The position numbers and the translations under genes are program-made. The notes under the pieces were generated by a model. It saw only the letters and a program-made list of their open reading frames with translations. It made no database searches and was not told the origin of the DNA. A stretch of DNA of 64,000 bases from Lolium rigidum. Its lineage: Eukaryota; Streptophyta; Magnoliopsida; Poales; Poaceae. Positions 35,401 to 47,709 of this stretch are shown here, one piece after another. Numbering within the stretch: position 1 is the stretch's first letter; every line of letters starts with the position of its first letter. The stretch spans positions 250,964,124-251,028,123 of the forward strand of contig NC_061514.1 of NCBI RefSeq assembly GCF_022539505.1, written 5' to 3'.

Positions 35401-36558
35401 GAGCTCCCACTCACTTTCTTGTAAATACAAGCTTCTCCATGAGTTTGTATAAATCCAAAGTCTTTGATCACCTTATCAAAGTGTCGGTTCCAATTCCGGG
35501 ATGCTTGCTTCAGTCCATAAATGGAAAGCTGAATTTTGCATACCTTGTCAGCATTTTTAGGATCGACAAAACCTTTGGGTTGTACCATATACAAATCTTC
35601 CTTAATGTCACCATTAAGGAACGCCGTTTTGACATCAATCTGCCAAATTTCATAATCAAAAAATGCAGCGATTGCTAACAATATCCTCACAGACTTTAGC
35701 TTCGCTATAGGTGAGAAAGTCTCATCGTAGTCAACTCCTTGAATTTGTCGGAACCCTTTCGCGACAAGTCGAGCTTCAGACAGTAATATTACCATCAACA
35801 TATGTTTTTCTTTTGAAGATCCATTTATTCTCGACAGGCTTACGGCTATCAGGTAAGTCTATCAAAGTCCATACTTGGTTATCATACATGGATCCCATTT
35901 CAGATTTCATGGCCTCTTGCCATTTGTTGTAATCTGGGATCGTCATTGCTTCCTCATACGTCGCAGGGTCATCATCATTGTTGTCCACAATCATGACATT
36001 TAAGGCGGGGTCATACAAATCAGGAGTGGTACGATCCCTCGTCGACCTACGGGGTTTAGTAGTATCTTCATTTGAAATTTCATGACCATTATCATTTGCT
36101 TCCTCTCTTATCGGTGCAGGTGGCACACGAACATCTTCTGGTGCTGCAGTACTCTCAAGTCCGAGAGAAGGTTCAGTAACCTTGTCGAGTTCTACTTTCC
36201 TTCCAGTCACTTCTTTCGAGAAAAACTCCTTCTCAAGAAAGGATCCGTTTTTGGCAACGAAAACTTTTCCTTCGGATCTGTGACAGAAGGTATACCCAAT
36301 TGTTTCTCTAGGGTATCCTATGAAGACGCATTTCTCCGCTTTGGGTTCAAGCTTATCAGGTTGTAACTTCTTTACATAACCTTCGCAGCCCCAAACTTTA
36401 AGGAACAAAAATTTAGGTTTCTTACCAAACCACAATTCATACGGTGTCGTTTCAACAGATTTAGATGGTGCCCTATTTAAAGTGAATCCGGCTGTCTCTA
36501 ATTCATAACCCCAAAACAATAACGACAAATTGGTAAGAGACATCATAGACAGAACCAT
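35401..36558 (-). pseudogene. Copia integrase C-terminus and reverse transcriptase 5' part
   Basis: Frame 35776-36558 carries the integrase C-terminal region (PYELWFGKKP, VWGCEGYVKK, KCVFIGYP), the variable linker, and the start of reverse transcriptase (WQEAMKSEMGSM, NQVWTLIDLP, NKWIFKRK). After a frameshift near 35790, frame 35388-35801 continues with LVAKGFRQIQGVDYDETFSP, IDVKTAFLNGD, MVQPKGF and YGLKQASRNW, the conserved Copia reverse transcriptase blocks before the YVDD motif. The frame ends at the solo-LTR insertion. Confidence 0.9.
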
Positions 36559-36574
36559 ATCTAAGAGAGTTCAA

Positions 36575-37402
36575 TTATGAAGTTCGGACACACCATTGCA
36601 TTGTGGTGTTCCTGGCGGTGTCAACTGTGAAAGTATTCCGCATTGTTTTTAAATGCATGCCAAACTCGTAACTCAGATATTCACCTCCGCGATCAGAACG
36701 CGGAAACTTAATCTTCTTGTTACGTTGATTGTCTACTTCAGTTTGGAATTCCTTAAACTTCTCGAAAGTTTCAGACTTATGTTTCATAAAGTAAATATAC
36801 CCATATCTACTCAGATCATTCGTGAAGGTTAGAACATAACGATAACCACCGCGTGATGCTAAACTCATTGGACCGCACACATCGGTATGTATTATTTCCA
36901 ATAAGTCTATAGCTCGCTCCATTATAGCAGAGAATGGAGTCTTAGTCATTTTTTCCATCAGACATGCTTCGCATCTATCAAGTAATTCAAAATCAAGTGA
37001 TTCAAGAAATCCATCAGAATGGAGTTTCTTCATGCGCTTCACTCCAATGTGACCAAGACGACAGTGCCACATATATGTAGAATTATCATTTAATTTAATT
37101 CGTTTAGCATCAATGTTATGAACATGTGTATCACTACTATCAGTATTTAATAAGAATAAACCATTCATCTCAGGTGCATGACCATAAAAGATATTATTCA
37201 CATAAATATAACAACCATTATTCTCTGACTTAAACGAATAACCGTCTAGCAATAAACAAGATCCATATATAATGATCATGCTTAACGCAGGCACCAAATA
37301 ACAATTATTCAGATTTAAAACTAATCCCGAAGGTAGATGTAGAGGGAGCGTGCCGACGGCGATCACATCGACCTTGGATACATTTCCAATGTGCATCGTC
37401 AC
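36575..37402 (-). pseudogene. Copia GAG-pre-integrase and integrase core
   Basis: Contains the zinc-binding HHCC-type segment (MWHCRLGHIGVKRMKKLH, RCEAC), the first integrase-core Asp in IIHTDVCGPM, then GYRYVLTFTNDLSRYG and SDRGGEY with the second Asp. A frameshift just before the catalytic Glu region (near 36640) replaces the expected PGTPxHNGVSE block with unrelated residues. The enzyme would insert cDNA into the host genome. The protease segment lies upstream, around 37390-37580, in poor condition. Confidence 0.88.
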
Positions 37403-37579
37403 CTCGTCCCTCGCTAGTCACCGTTTATTCCACAACTCCTGTTTCGAGTTACAAATGTGAGCAACTGAACCAGTATCAAATACCCAGGCACTACTACAAT
37501 TACTAGTAAGATAGACATCAATAACATGTACATCAAATATACCTTTCTTGTTGTCTTGGCCGCTCTTCAGATCAGCCAG

Positions 37580-38380
37580 TTACTTGGGGCAATTGCGCTT
37601 CCAGTGCCCATCATCCTTGCAGTAATAGCACACAGTATCAGGCTTAGGGCCAGCCTTGGGTTTCTTAGGAGGCGCAATAGCTTTCTTGCCGCCCTTCTTG
37701 AAGTTTCCCTTTTCCTTAGTCTTGCCCTGCTTCTTGAAACTGGTGGTCTTGTTGACCATCAACACTTGGTGCTCTTTCTTTATATCCACTTCAGTAGTTT
37801 TCAGCATGAAGAAGAGTTCAGGCAACTCCTTGTTCATGCACTGCATGTTGTAGTTCATCACGAAGTTCTTATAACTAGGTGGCAGTGATTGGAGGACACG
37901 ATGAATACCCAACTGGTTATGAATCACTATTCCCAGATCATTGAGCTTCTTCGCGTGCTCGAACATTTTGAGCACGTGCTCGCTAATGGAGCTACCCTCT
38001 TCCATCTTATAGCCAAAGAACTGTTCTGAGGCTTCATAGGTTTCCACGGCTGCATGAGTTTCAAATATCTCTTTGAGCTCACGGACTATCTCACAAGGGT
38101 CGTGGTTTTCAAAACGCTTTTTAAGATCTAACTCTAGGTCATACAAGATGGCGTACTGAACTGTGGAGTATTGAGTTTTCCGAGTGAGGTAAACATTTTT
38201 TACCTCATCGGGAGCAGTTTCTGCAGGTGGGGCAACCAGCGGTGCATCGAGCACATATTGTAGTTGTCCAGCAGTGAGGACAATCCTCAAATTAAGGAAC
38301 AAGTCCGTAACGTTGCTTCCATTGTTCTTAAGTTTTTCTTTCTCTAGGAACTGATTAAAATTGATGGTGGGGGCCGCCAT
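37580..38380 (-). pseudogene. Copia gag with CCHC zinc knuckle
   Basis: 266 codons starting MAAPTINFNQFLEKEKLKNN, a typical start for this group. Middle: SISEHVLKMFEHAKKL and LGIHRVLQSLPPSYKNFV (UBN2-type gag domain). A basic lysine-rich stretch is followed by the knuckle CYYCKDDGHWKRNC, which binds RNA in the capsid. The next codon after the knuckle is TAA where the related copy at 62290 has TAC, so gag is cut off from pol by one substitution. Confidence 0.9.
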
Positions 38381-39573
38381 GATCTACAACATATTTGCAA
38401 AGAGTTTAGACTAAGTTTATGATAAATTGAGTTCAATTTTAATTCTTAAAATAACTAGGTGAACTCCCACTCAAAACAACATCCCTCACGTTGCCTTAGT
38501 GATTGCACGAACTAAATCCACTACACCAAGTCCGGTCTTCACGATAGAAGATGTAGCTTCAAAGGCGAACATTCAACATGTTCATCATATCATTCATATG
38601 ACTCATGCTCTACCTTTCAGTATCCCGTATTCTGAGACCATGTTTGTACATGCTAGGCTCGTCAAGTTTAGCTTTAGTATACGCATGTGCAAACCTGGCT
38701 TGCACCCGTTGTATGCACATGTAGAATCTATAACACCCGATCATCACATGATGCTTTGAAACGACGAGTCTTAGCAACGGTGCATACTAAGGACGGAAAC
38801 TTTATTATCTTGATATTTAGTGAGAGGGATCATCTTATAATGCTACCATCACGACCTAAGCAAAATAACATGCATAAAGGATTAACATCACATGCAATTC
38901 ATAATATGTGATATGATATGGCCTTTCTTCTTGTGCTTTTGATCTCCATCTCCAAAGCACGGACATGATCTCCATCATCACCAGCATGGCATCAAGGTCA
39001 GTGGCGCCACTTCATGGTTGTCCATCACTTATAGCAACTATAACAACTACTTGAAATAAAGCTATTACATGGTGAATAGACACGCAGGTCTTAACTAATT
39101 TAAAGACAACCATTAGGCTCATGCCGGTTGCCATAATACAATAATGATCATCTCATACATCAAATATAGTCACAATCACATAGCCATATCACATCACATG
39201 CCCCTGCCACAACAAGTTAGACGCCTCTAAATAGTGTTTGCATGTTTTACGTGGTTTGGAGCTTTCGAGTAAGATCCGATCTACCTACGAACAAGAACCA
39301 CAATGCTGATACAAGTGTTGTAAAGTGAAGATTGTAAATTGGCTCTTAACTATGGTGAGAAAAACCGACACCCGCTGAGCCACTTATGCAATACAAGTTG
39401 CATGTCAAGCGTGGAGCAAGTCTCATGAACGCGGTCATGTAAGGTTAGCCCATGCCGCTTCATCCCCCCATCCCGCAAGATGCAAAGTACACGAAAAGAA
39501 AGCGACATAAAAAGCATCAACGTCCACAAAACCATTGTGTTCTACTCGTGCAATAGACCTATGCATAGACACG
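38381..39573 (-). mobile_element. Copia leader between primer-binding site and gag
   Basis: About 1.2 kb of non-coding leader, matching the leader of the second Copia copy (60306-61492) in sequence and length. The short frames inside are not considered genes. Confidence 0.75.
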
Positions 39574-39587
39574 GCTCTGATACCACT
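39574..39587 (-). other. Primer-binding site, initiator tRNA-Met type
   Basis: Minus strand reads TGGTATCAGAGCC just inside the 5' LTR, which ends CCCAACA at 39588. Confidence 0.88.
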
Positions 39588-40907
39588 GTTGGGTTCGTTG
39601 CATGGAAAACAAAAAATTCTACCGCAAAGAAGAATAAATCCAAGATCCAATCTATGGAATAGCCAAGATCTAATCTATGAGATCGGAGCAACGAGAAAGA
39701 AGAGAAACTAACCCTCGAAGATCCAAAGCCTTAACGAGATCAGATCTCGTGGTTGATGTAGACGATCGTTCCGGTGTTTCCAACCGGCAGCACTTCCGTA
39801 CTCGGTCACGCGTACGGTGTCGATGAAGTCCTTCCTCTCCCGGTTCCAGCGGGCAGCGGAGGAGTAGATCCACTCGGAATCCCAGCAGCACGATGCGTGG
39901 TGATGGTGGTGGAGGAGAATTCCTGCAGGGCTTCGCCTAAGCCGGAGCAAGAGAAACTGGGATGGAGAGAGGTGGCATATTAGGGTTGCGTGCGGAGCAG
40001 ATATGGTCGGCCAACACATCCCTCTATAGTCTGGGGGTGGGGTTAGGGTTTCCCCAAACCCATCTATGATTGGTGCCTGGTGGGCCCAGACCATGCCTGG
40101 GGGCGACCTGGGGTGGGCCCGCACCCAGGGGTGGTTTGGCCCACTCCCGGCCTTTCTCAGTCTCCCCTTTTGACTCCTTCTGTATGATAGAAAAATAGGA
40201 ACTTCTGTTTTTGTTTTGTTCAATTCCGAGAATATTTCCAGAAAAACTTTTCTGAAATACAAAACACCAGAATTCTTCCAGAACAATTCAGTAATATCAC
40301 TTTCCTCCGAACCATTCCGCACCTCCTCGTGATGTCTTGGATCCCATCCGAGACTCCGAACAATATTCGGTCTCCAACTCTTATTCTGTATCTACTAAAC
40401 AACATCGAACCTTAAGCGTGTCACCCTACGGTTCGTGAACTATGCAGACATGAACAAGACCCCTCTCCGATCAATAACCAGTAGCGGGACCGTGAGATCC
40501 ATAATGGCTCCCACATTTGAACGATGACTTCGTGATCGAATGAACCATTAACATATGATACCGATTCCCTTTTCGCGCGATACTTTACTTATCCGAGGTT
40601 CGATCATCGATATCTCTATACCTAGTTCAAACTCGTTACCGATAAGTACTCTTTAGTCATACCGTGGTATGTCATCCCTTGTGACCTTGTCACGCATGCC
40701 TGCAAGCTAATTTAATGACATTTGATGTCTACGCACGCTTCTATTCCTGTAGACAGTGTTGGGCCTCCAAGAGCAGAGGTTCGTAGAACAACAGCAAGTT
40801 TCCCTTAAGTGAATCACCCAAGGTTTATCGAACTCAGGGAGGTAGAGGTCAAAGATATCCCTCTCAAGCAACTCTGCAATTAAGATACAAGAAGTCTCTT
40901 GTGTTCC

Positions 40908-42614
40908 TGATGTCTACGGGAGCTTCTATTCTTGTAGACAGTGTTGGGCCTCCAAGAGCAGAGGTTTGTAGAACAGCAGCAAGTTTCCCTTAAGTGGATT
41001 ACCCAAGGTTTATCGAACTCAGGGAGGAAGAGGTCAAAGATATCCCTCTCATGCAACCACTGCAACCACAAAGCAAGAAGTCTCTTGTGTCCCCAACACA
41101 CCTAATAGGTGCACTAGTTCGGCGAAGAGATAGTGAAATACGAGTGGTATAAATAAGCGAGTAGCAACGGCACCGAGAAAAGTGCTTTGCCCGGGACGAG
41201 TAAACAAGCGGTAGTAACGCAGCGAGTAGTAACGCGAGTAAAACGATAAACAAGCAGCGATAGCGATATTTATGAACAAGGCCTAGGGATTAGACTTTCA
41301 CTAGTGGACACTCTCAACTTTGATCACATAACAGAATAGATAAATGCATACTCTACACTCTTGTTGGATGATGAACACATTGCGTAGGATTACACGAACC
41401 CTCAATGCCGGAGTTAACAAGCTCCACAATAATGCTCATATTTTAGTAACCTTTAGTGTAAGATAGATCAAAAGACTAAACCAAGTACTAGCATAGCATG
41501 CACACTGTCACCTTCATGCATATGTAGGAGGAATAGATCACATCAATATTATCATAGCAATAGTTAACTTCGCAATCTACAAGAGATCATGATCATAGCA
41601 TAAACCAAGTACTAACACGGTGCACACATCTGTCACCTTTGCACACGTGCGGGGAGGAATAAAACTACTTTAATAACATTGCTAGAGTAGCACATAGATA
41701 AATTGTGATACAAACACATTGCAATCATAAAGAGATATAAATAAGCACCTCACTATGCCATTCAACGGTGAATAAGTATTCTGTGAAATATAGCCTAAGA
41801 GACCCACACGGTGCACACACTTGTCACCTTTACACACGTGGGACAAGGAGTCTCCGGAGATCACATAAGTAAAACTCACTTGACTAGCACAATGACATCT
41901 AGATTACAAGCATCATCATATGAATCTCAATCATGTAAGGCAGCTCATGAGATTATTGTATTGAAGTACATAGGAGAGAGATGAACCACATAGCTACCGG
42001 TACAGCCCCGAGCCTCGATGGAGAACTACTCCCTCCTCATGGGAGCAGCAGCGGTGATGAAGATGGCGGTGGAGATGGCAACGGTGTCGATGGAGAAGCC
42101 TTCCGGGGGCACTTCCCCGCTCCGGCAGGGTGTCGGAACAGAGACTCCTGTCCCCCGGATCTTGGCTTCGCGATGGCGGCGGCTGCGGAAGGTTTTCCGT
42201 ATCGTGGTTTTTCGTATCGGGGGTTTCGCGACGGAGGCTTTATATAGGCGAAGAGGCGGCGCAGGAGGGTCGAAGGGGTGGCCACACCATAGGCTGGCGC
42301 GGCCGGGGCCCGAGCCGCGCCACCCTATCATCCGGGGCCCACGGGGCCCCCTCCGGCGGCTCTCGGGTGTTCTGGATGCTTCCGGTGAAAATAGGAACAC
42401 GGGTCTTGATTTCGTCCGATTCCGAGAATATTTCGTTACTAGGATTTCTGAAACCAAAAACAGCGAGAAAACGACAGCGGCTCTTCGGCATCTTGTTAAT
42501 AGGTTAGTTCCGGAAAATGCACGAATATGACATAAAGTGTGCATAAAACATGTAGGTATCATCAATAATATGGCATAGAACATAAGAAATTATCGATACG
42601 TCGGAGACGTATCA
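40908..42614 (-). repeat. Element B 3' LTR
   Basis: Head TGATACGTCTCCGACG at 42614, tail ACATCA at 40908. It shares its head region with the LTRs at 6919 and 13519 but has a different tail (cccgtagacatca type). Confidence 0.92.
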
Positions 42615-42629
42615 AGCATCCCCAAGCTT

Positions 42630-45186
42630 AGTTCTGCTCGTCCCGAGCGGGTAAAACGATAACAAAGATAATTTCTGAAGTGATATGCCATCATAACCTT
42701 GATCATACTATTTGTAAACATATGTAGTGGATGCAGCGATCAAAACAATGGTAATGACATGAGTAAACAAGTGAATCATAAAGCAAAGACTTTTCATGAA
42801 TAGTACTTCAAGACAAGCATCAATAAGTCTTGCATAAGAGTTAACTCATAAAGCAATAATTCAAAGTAAAGGTATTGAAGCAACACAAAGGAAGATTAAG
42901 TTTCAGCGGTTGCTTTCAACTTGTAACATGTATATCTCATGAATAATTTTCAACATAGAGTAATATAACAAGTACAATATGCAAGTATGTAGGAATCAAT
43001 GCACAGTTCACACAAGTGTTTGTTTCTTGAGGTGGAGAGAGATAGGTGAACTGACTCAACATAAAAGTAAAGAGAATGGTCCTTCAAAGAGGAAAGCATC
43101 GATTGCTATATTTGTGCTAGAGCTTTTATTTTGAAAACATGAAACAATTTTGTCAACGGTAGTAATAAAGCATATGAGTTATGTACATTATATCTTACAA
43201 GTTGCAAGTCTCATGCATAGTATATTAATAGTGCCCGCACCTTGTCCTAATTAACTTGGACTACCGGATCTTTGCAATGCACATGTTTTGACCAAGTGTC
43301 ACAATGGGGTACCTCCATGCCGCCTGTACAAAGGTCTAAGGAGAAAGCTCGCATTTTGGATTTCTCGCTTTTGATTATTCTCAACTTAGACATCCATACC
43401 GGGACAACATGGACAACAGATAATGGACTCCTCTTTAATGCATAAGCATGTGGCAACAATTATTATTCTCATATGAGATTGAGGATATGTGTCCAAACTG
43501 AAACTTCCACCATGAATCATGGCTTTAGTTAGCGGCCCAATGTTCTTCTCTAACAATATGCATTCTCCAACCATGAAGGTGGTAGATCTCTCTTGCTTCA
43601 GACAAGACGGACATGCATAGCAACTCACATGATATTCAACAAAGAATAGTTGATGGCGTCCCCAGAAGCATGGTTATCGCACAACAAGCAACTTAATAAG
43701 AGATAAAGTGCATAAGTACATATTCAATACCACAATAGTTTTTAAGCTATTTGTCCCATGAGCTATATATTGCAAAGGTGAATGATGGAATTTTAAAGGT
43801 AGCACTCAAGCAATTTACTTTGGAATGGCGGATAAATACCATGTAGTAGGTAGGTATGGTGGACACAAATGGCATAGTGGTTGGCTCAAGGATTTTGGAT
43901 GCATGAGAAGTATTCCCTCTCGATACAAGGTTTAGGCTAGCAAGGTTGTTTGAAACAAACACAAGGATGAACGGTACAGCAAAACTCACATAAAAGACAT
44001 ATTGTAAACATTATAAGACTCCATACCGTCTTCGTTGTTGTTCAAAACTCAATACTAGATGTTATCTAGACTCTAGAGAAACCAAATATGCAAACCAAAT
44101 TAGCAAGCTCTAAGTGTTTCTTCATTAATGGGTGAAAAGTATATGATGCAAGAGCTTAAACATGAGCACAACAATTGCCAAGTATCAAATTATCCAAGAC
44201 ATTATAGCAATTTACTACATGTATCATTTTCCAATTCCAACCATATAACAATTTAACGAAGAAGAAACTTCGCCATGAAAATTAATAGCTAAAAACACAT
44301 GTGTTCATATGAACCAGCGGAGCGTGTCTCTCTCCCACACAAGCATTTATTCAAACAAAAACAAAAACAAAAGCACACAGACGCTCCAAGTAAAGTACAT
44401 AAGATGTGGCCGAATAAAAATATAGTTTCAAGAGAAGGAACCCGATAATTTGTCGATGAAGAAGGGGATGCCTTGGGCATCCCCAAGCTTAGACGCTTGA
44501 GTCTTCTTAGAATATGCAGGGGTGAACCACCGGGGCATCCCCAAGCTTAGAGTTTTCACTCTCCTTGATCATAGTATATCATCCTCCTCTCTTGACCCTT
44601 GAAAACTTCCTCCACACCAAACTCGAAACAAACTCATTAGAGGGTTAGTGCATAATAAAAAACTCACATGTTCAGAGGTGACACAATCATTCTTAACACT
44701 TCTGGACATTGCTCAAAGCTACTGGAAGGTAATGGAACAAAGAAATCCACCCAACACAGCGAAAGAAGCAATGCGAAATAAAAGGCAGAATCTGTCAAAA
44801 CAGAACAGTCCGTAAAGACGAATTTTAAAAGGGCACCAGACTTGCTCAAATGAAAATGCCCAAATTGAATGAAAGTTGCGTACATATCTGAGGACCACTC
44901 ACGTAAATTGGCATAATTTTCTGAGTTACCTACGAGAGAATTAGACCCAGATTCGTGACAGCAAAGAAATCTGGAACTGCGCAGTAATCCAAATCTAGTA
45001 TTTACTTTACTATCAAAGACTTTACTTGGCACAACAAAACATAAAACTAAGATATGGAGAGGTTGCTACAGTAGTAAACAACTTCCAAGACACAAATATA
45101 AAACAAAGTACTGTAGCAAAATAAACACATGGGTTATCTCCCAAGAAGTTCTTTTCTTTATAGCCATTAAGATGGACTCAGCAGTT
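42630..45186 (-). mobile_element. Element B conserved non-coding 3' region
   Basis: About 2.5 kb closely matching 10930-13503 of the gag-pro element in reverse. Internal PPT-like motifs on the minus strand at 44477-44490 and 44535-44548, with the hairpin at 44464-44484. No credible gene. Confidence 0.8.
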
Positions 45187-45843
45187 TTAATGATGCACTC
45201 GCAAGAGATAGTATTTGAAGCAAAAGAGAGCATCAAGAGGCAAATTCAAAACACATTTAAGTCTAACATGCTTCCTATGAAGAGGCATCTTGTACACAAA
45301 TGAATTCATGAAGAACAAAGTGACAAGCATAGGAAGATAAAACAAGTGTAGCTTCAAAAATTTCAGCACATAGAGAGGCATTTTAGTAACATGAAAATTT
45401 CTACAACCATATTTTCCTCTCTCATAATAACTTTCAGTAGCAACATGAGCAAACTCAACAATATAACTATCACATAAAGCATTCTTATCATGAGTCTCAT
45501 GCATAAAATTATTACTCTCCACATAGGCATAGTCAATTTTATTAGTAATAGCGGGAGCAAATTCAACAAAGTAGCTATCATTATTATTCTCATCATCAAA
45601 TATAGGAGGCATAGTATTATCAAAGAAAATTTTCTCCTCAATGCTTGGGGGACTAAAAAGGTCATGAAAACCAGCTTCCCCAAGCTTAGAAATTTCTACA
45701 TTATTATCAACAATGGTGTTCAAAGCGTTCATACTAATATTACTACCAGCATGCAAATAAGATTCCTTAGGTTTTTTAATTTTCGCATCAAACAATCCAT
45801 GTCTTAAATCAGGAAATAGAATAAGAAGCTCATTGTTGTCCAT
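45187..45843 (-). CDS. Element B ORF, unknown function (218 aa)
   Basis: Not recognised. It is the only long frame in the element and starts about 150 bases after the primer-binding site, where gag would normally begin. The first two thirds are acidic and Asn/Asp-rich, with EEKIFFDNTMPPIFDDENNN and SYFVEFAP. The last third is hydrophobic and basic (FHVTKMPLYVLKFLKLHLFY, then LVTLFFMNSFVYKM), possibly a membrane segment. It is a clear relative of the 274-aa ORF in element C (shared ISMNALNTIV, SKLGEAGF, DYAYVESNNFMH, DSYIVEF, RKxVRLK). No zinc knuckle, protease, polymerase or integrase motif is present. It could be a highly altered gag or env-like relic, or an element-specific protein. Confidence 0.6.
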   Translation of the reverse strand: MDNNELLILFPDLRHGLFDAKIKKPKESYLHAGSNISMNALNTIVDNNVEISKLGEAGFHDLFSPPSIEEKIFFDNTMPPIFDDENNNDSYFVEFAPAITNKIDYAYVESNNFMHETHDKNALCDSYIVEFAHVATESYYERGKYGCRNFHVTKMPLYVLKFLKLHLFYLPMLVTLFFMNSFVYKMPLHRKHVRLKCVLNLPLDALFCFKYYLLRVHH

Positions 45844-45977
45844 TATGCCAAACTAGTGTAAACAAGAAACAAAAAGATGCAATTGCAGGATCTAAAGGAA
45901 ATAGCTTCGAGCACACACACAATGGCGCCAGAAAAGTACGTTACACTGGAACCGGAGTATGAGTGCCTTTTACCTTT

Positions 45978-45996
45978 CCTCCCGACAACGGCGCCA
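45978..45996 (-). other. Element B primer-binding site, tRNA-Asp type
   Basis: Minus strand TGGCGCCGTTGTCGGGAGG, complementary to tRNA-Asp with one or two differences. A partial duplicate, GGCGCCAGAAAAGT (plus-strand reading), lies 66 bases away at 45924-45937. Confidence 0.85.
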
Positions 45997-46006
45997 GAAA
46001 AGTGCT

Positions 46007-47709
46007 TGATGTCTACGGGAGCTTCTATTCTTGTAGACAGTGTTGGGCCTCCAAGAGCGAGAGGTTTGTAGAACAGCGAGCAAGTTTCCCTTAAGTGGAT
46101 TACCCAAGGTTTATCGAACTCGGGGAGGAAGAGGTCAAAGATATCCCTCTCATGCAACCCTGCAACCACAAAGCAAGAAGTCTCTTGTGTCCCCAACACA
46201 CCTAATAGGTGCACTAGTTCGGCGAAGAGATAGTGAAATACGGGTGGTATAAATAAGCGGTAGCAACGGCACCGAGAAAAGTGCTTTGCCCGGGACAATA
46301 AACAAGCGGTAGTAACGCAGCGGTAGTAACGCGATAGAAACGAGTAAACAAGCAGCGATAGCAGATTTAGGAACAAGGCCTAGGGATTAGACTTTCACTA
46401 GTGGACACTCTCAACTTTGATCACATAACAGAATAGATAAATGCATACTCTACACTCTTGTTGGATGATGAACACATTGCGTAGGATTACACGAACCCTC
46501 AATGCCGGAGTTAACAAGCTCCACAATAATGCTCATATTTTAGTAACCTTTAGTGTAAGATAGATCAAAAGACTAAACCAAGTACTAGCATAGCATGCAC
46601 ACTTGTCACCTTCATGCATATGTAGGAGGAATAGATCACATCAATATTATCATAGCAATAGTTAACTTCGCAATCTACAAGAGATCATGATCATAGCATA
46701 AACCAAGTACTAACACGGTGCACACACTTGTCACCTTTGCACACGTGCGGGAGGAATAAAACTACTTTAATAACATTGCTAGAGTAGCACATAGATAAAT
46801 TGTGATACAAACACATTGCAATCATAAAGAGATATAAATAAGCACCTCACTATGCCATTCAACGGTGAATAAGTATTCGTGAAATATAGCCTAAGAGACC
46901 CACACGGTGCACACACTGTCACCTTTACACACGTGGGACAAGGAGTCTCCGGAGATCACATAAGTAAAACTCACTTGACTAGCACAATGACATCTAGATT
47001 ACAAGCATCATCATATGAATCTCAATCATGTAAGGCAGCTCATGAGATTATTGTATTGAAGTACATAGGAGAGAGATGAACCACATAGCTACCGATACAG
47101 CCCCGAGCCTCGATGGAGAACTACTCCCTCCTCATGGGAGCAGCAGCGGTGATGAAGATGGCGGTGGAGATGGCAGCGGTGTCGATGGAGAAGCCTTCCG
47201 GGGCACTTCCCGCTCCGGCAGGGTGCCGGAACAGAGACTCCTGTCCCCCGGATCTTGGCTTCGCGATGGCGGCGGCTGCGGAAGGTTTTCCGTATCGTGG
47301 TTTTTCGTATCAGGGGTTTCGCGACGGAGGCTTTATATAGGCGAAGAGGCGGCGCAGGAGGGTCGAAGGGGTGGCCACACCATAGGCTGGCGCGGCCAGG
47401 GCCCAGGCCGCGCCACCCTATCATCTGGGGCCCACAGGGCCCCCCTCTGGCGGCTCTCGGGTGTTCCGGATGCTTCCGGTGAAAATAGGAACCTGGGTCT
47501 TGATTTCGTCCGATTCCGAGAATATTTCGTTACTAGGATTTCTGAAACCAAAAACAGCAGAAAACAGACAAGTGGCTCTTCGGCATCTTGTTAATAGGTT
47601 AGTTCCAGAAAATGCACGAATATGACATAAAGTGTGCATAAAACATGTAGGTATCATCAATAATATGGCATAGAACATAAGAAATTATCGATACGTCGGA
47701 GACGTATCA
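46007..47709 (-). repeat. Element B 5' LTR
   Basis: Head at 47709, tail ACATCA at 46007, then the primer-binding site. It pairs with 40908-42614. Confidence 0.92.

Larger units (their letters stand above)
32808..38380 (-). pseudogene. Copia gag-pol polyprotein, broken and interrupted
   Basis: Single gag-pol frame of a Copia retrotransposon, in the order gag, protease, integrase, reverse transcriptase, RNase H. It is broken by a stop just after the gag zinc knuckle, by frameshifts near 36570-36640, 35790 and 33490, and by a solo LTR in the reverse transcriptase. The terminal TAG is at 32808-32810. Individual domains are listed separately. No functional polyprotein is expected. Confidence 0.88.
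40908..47709 (-). mobile_element. Element B: complete non-autonomous Gypsy-like LTR element
   Basis: 6802 bases: 3' LTR 40908-42614 (1707), PPT-like 42616-42629, internal 42615-46006, 5' LTR 46007-47709 (1703). Flanked by GTTCC at 40903-40907 and 47710-47714, inside the 3' LTR of element C. The two LTRs look nearly identical apart from CAG/CTG-type differences, pointing to a recent insertion. It encodes no gag-pol, only the 218-codon ORF at 45187-45843. Confidence 0.95.

Noticed and set aside
36082..36366. Frames antisense to the Copia gag-pol (for example 36082-36366, 37526-37888, 62020-62323)
   Set aside because: They are shadows of the coding frame on the other strand and carry no domain of their own.
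38381..39573. Small frames in the Copia leader as possible regulatory peptides
   Set aside because: The frames are not conserved in the second Copia leader (60307-61492), although the DNA is.
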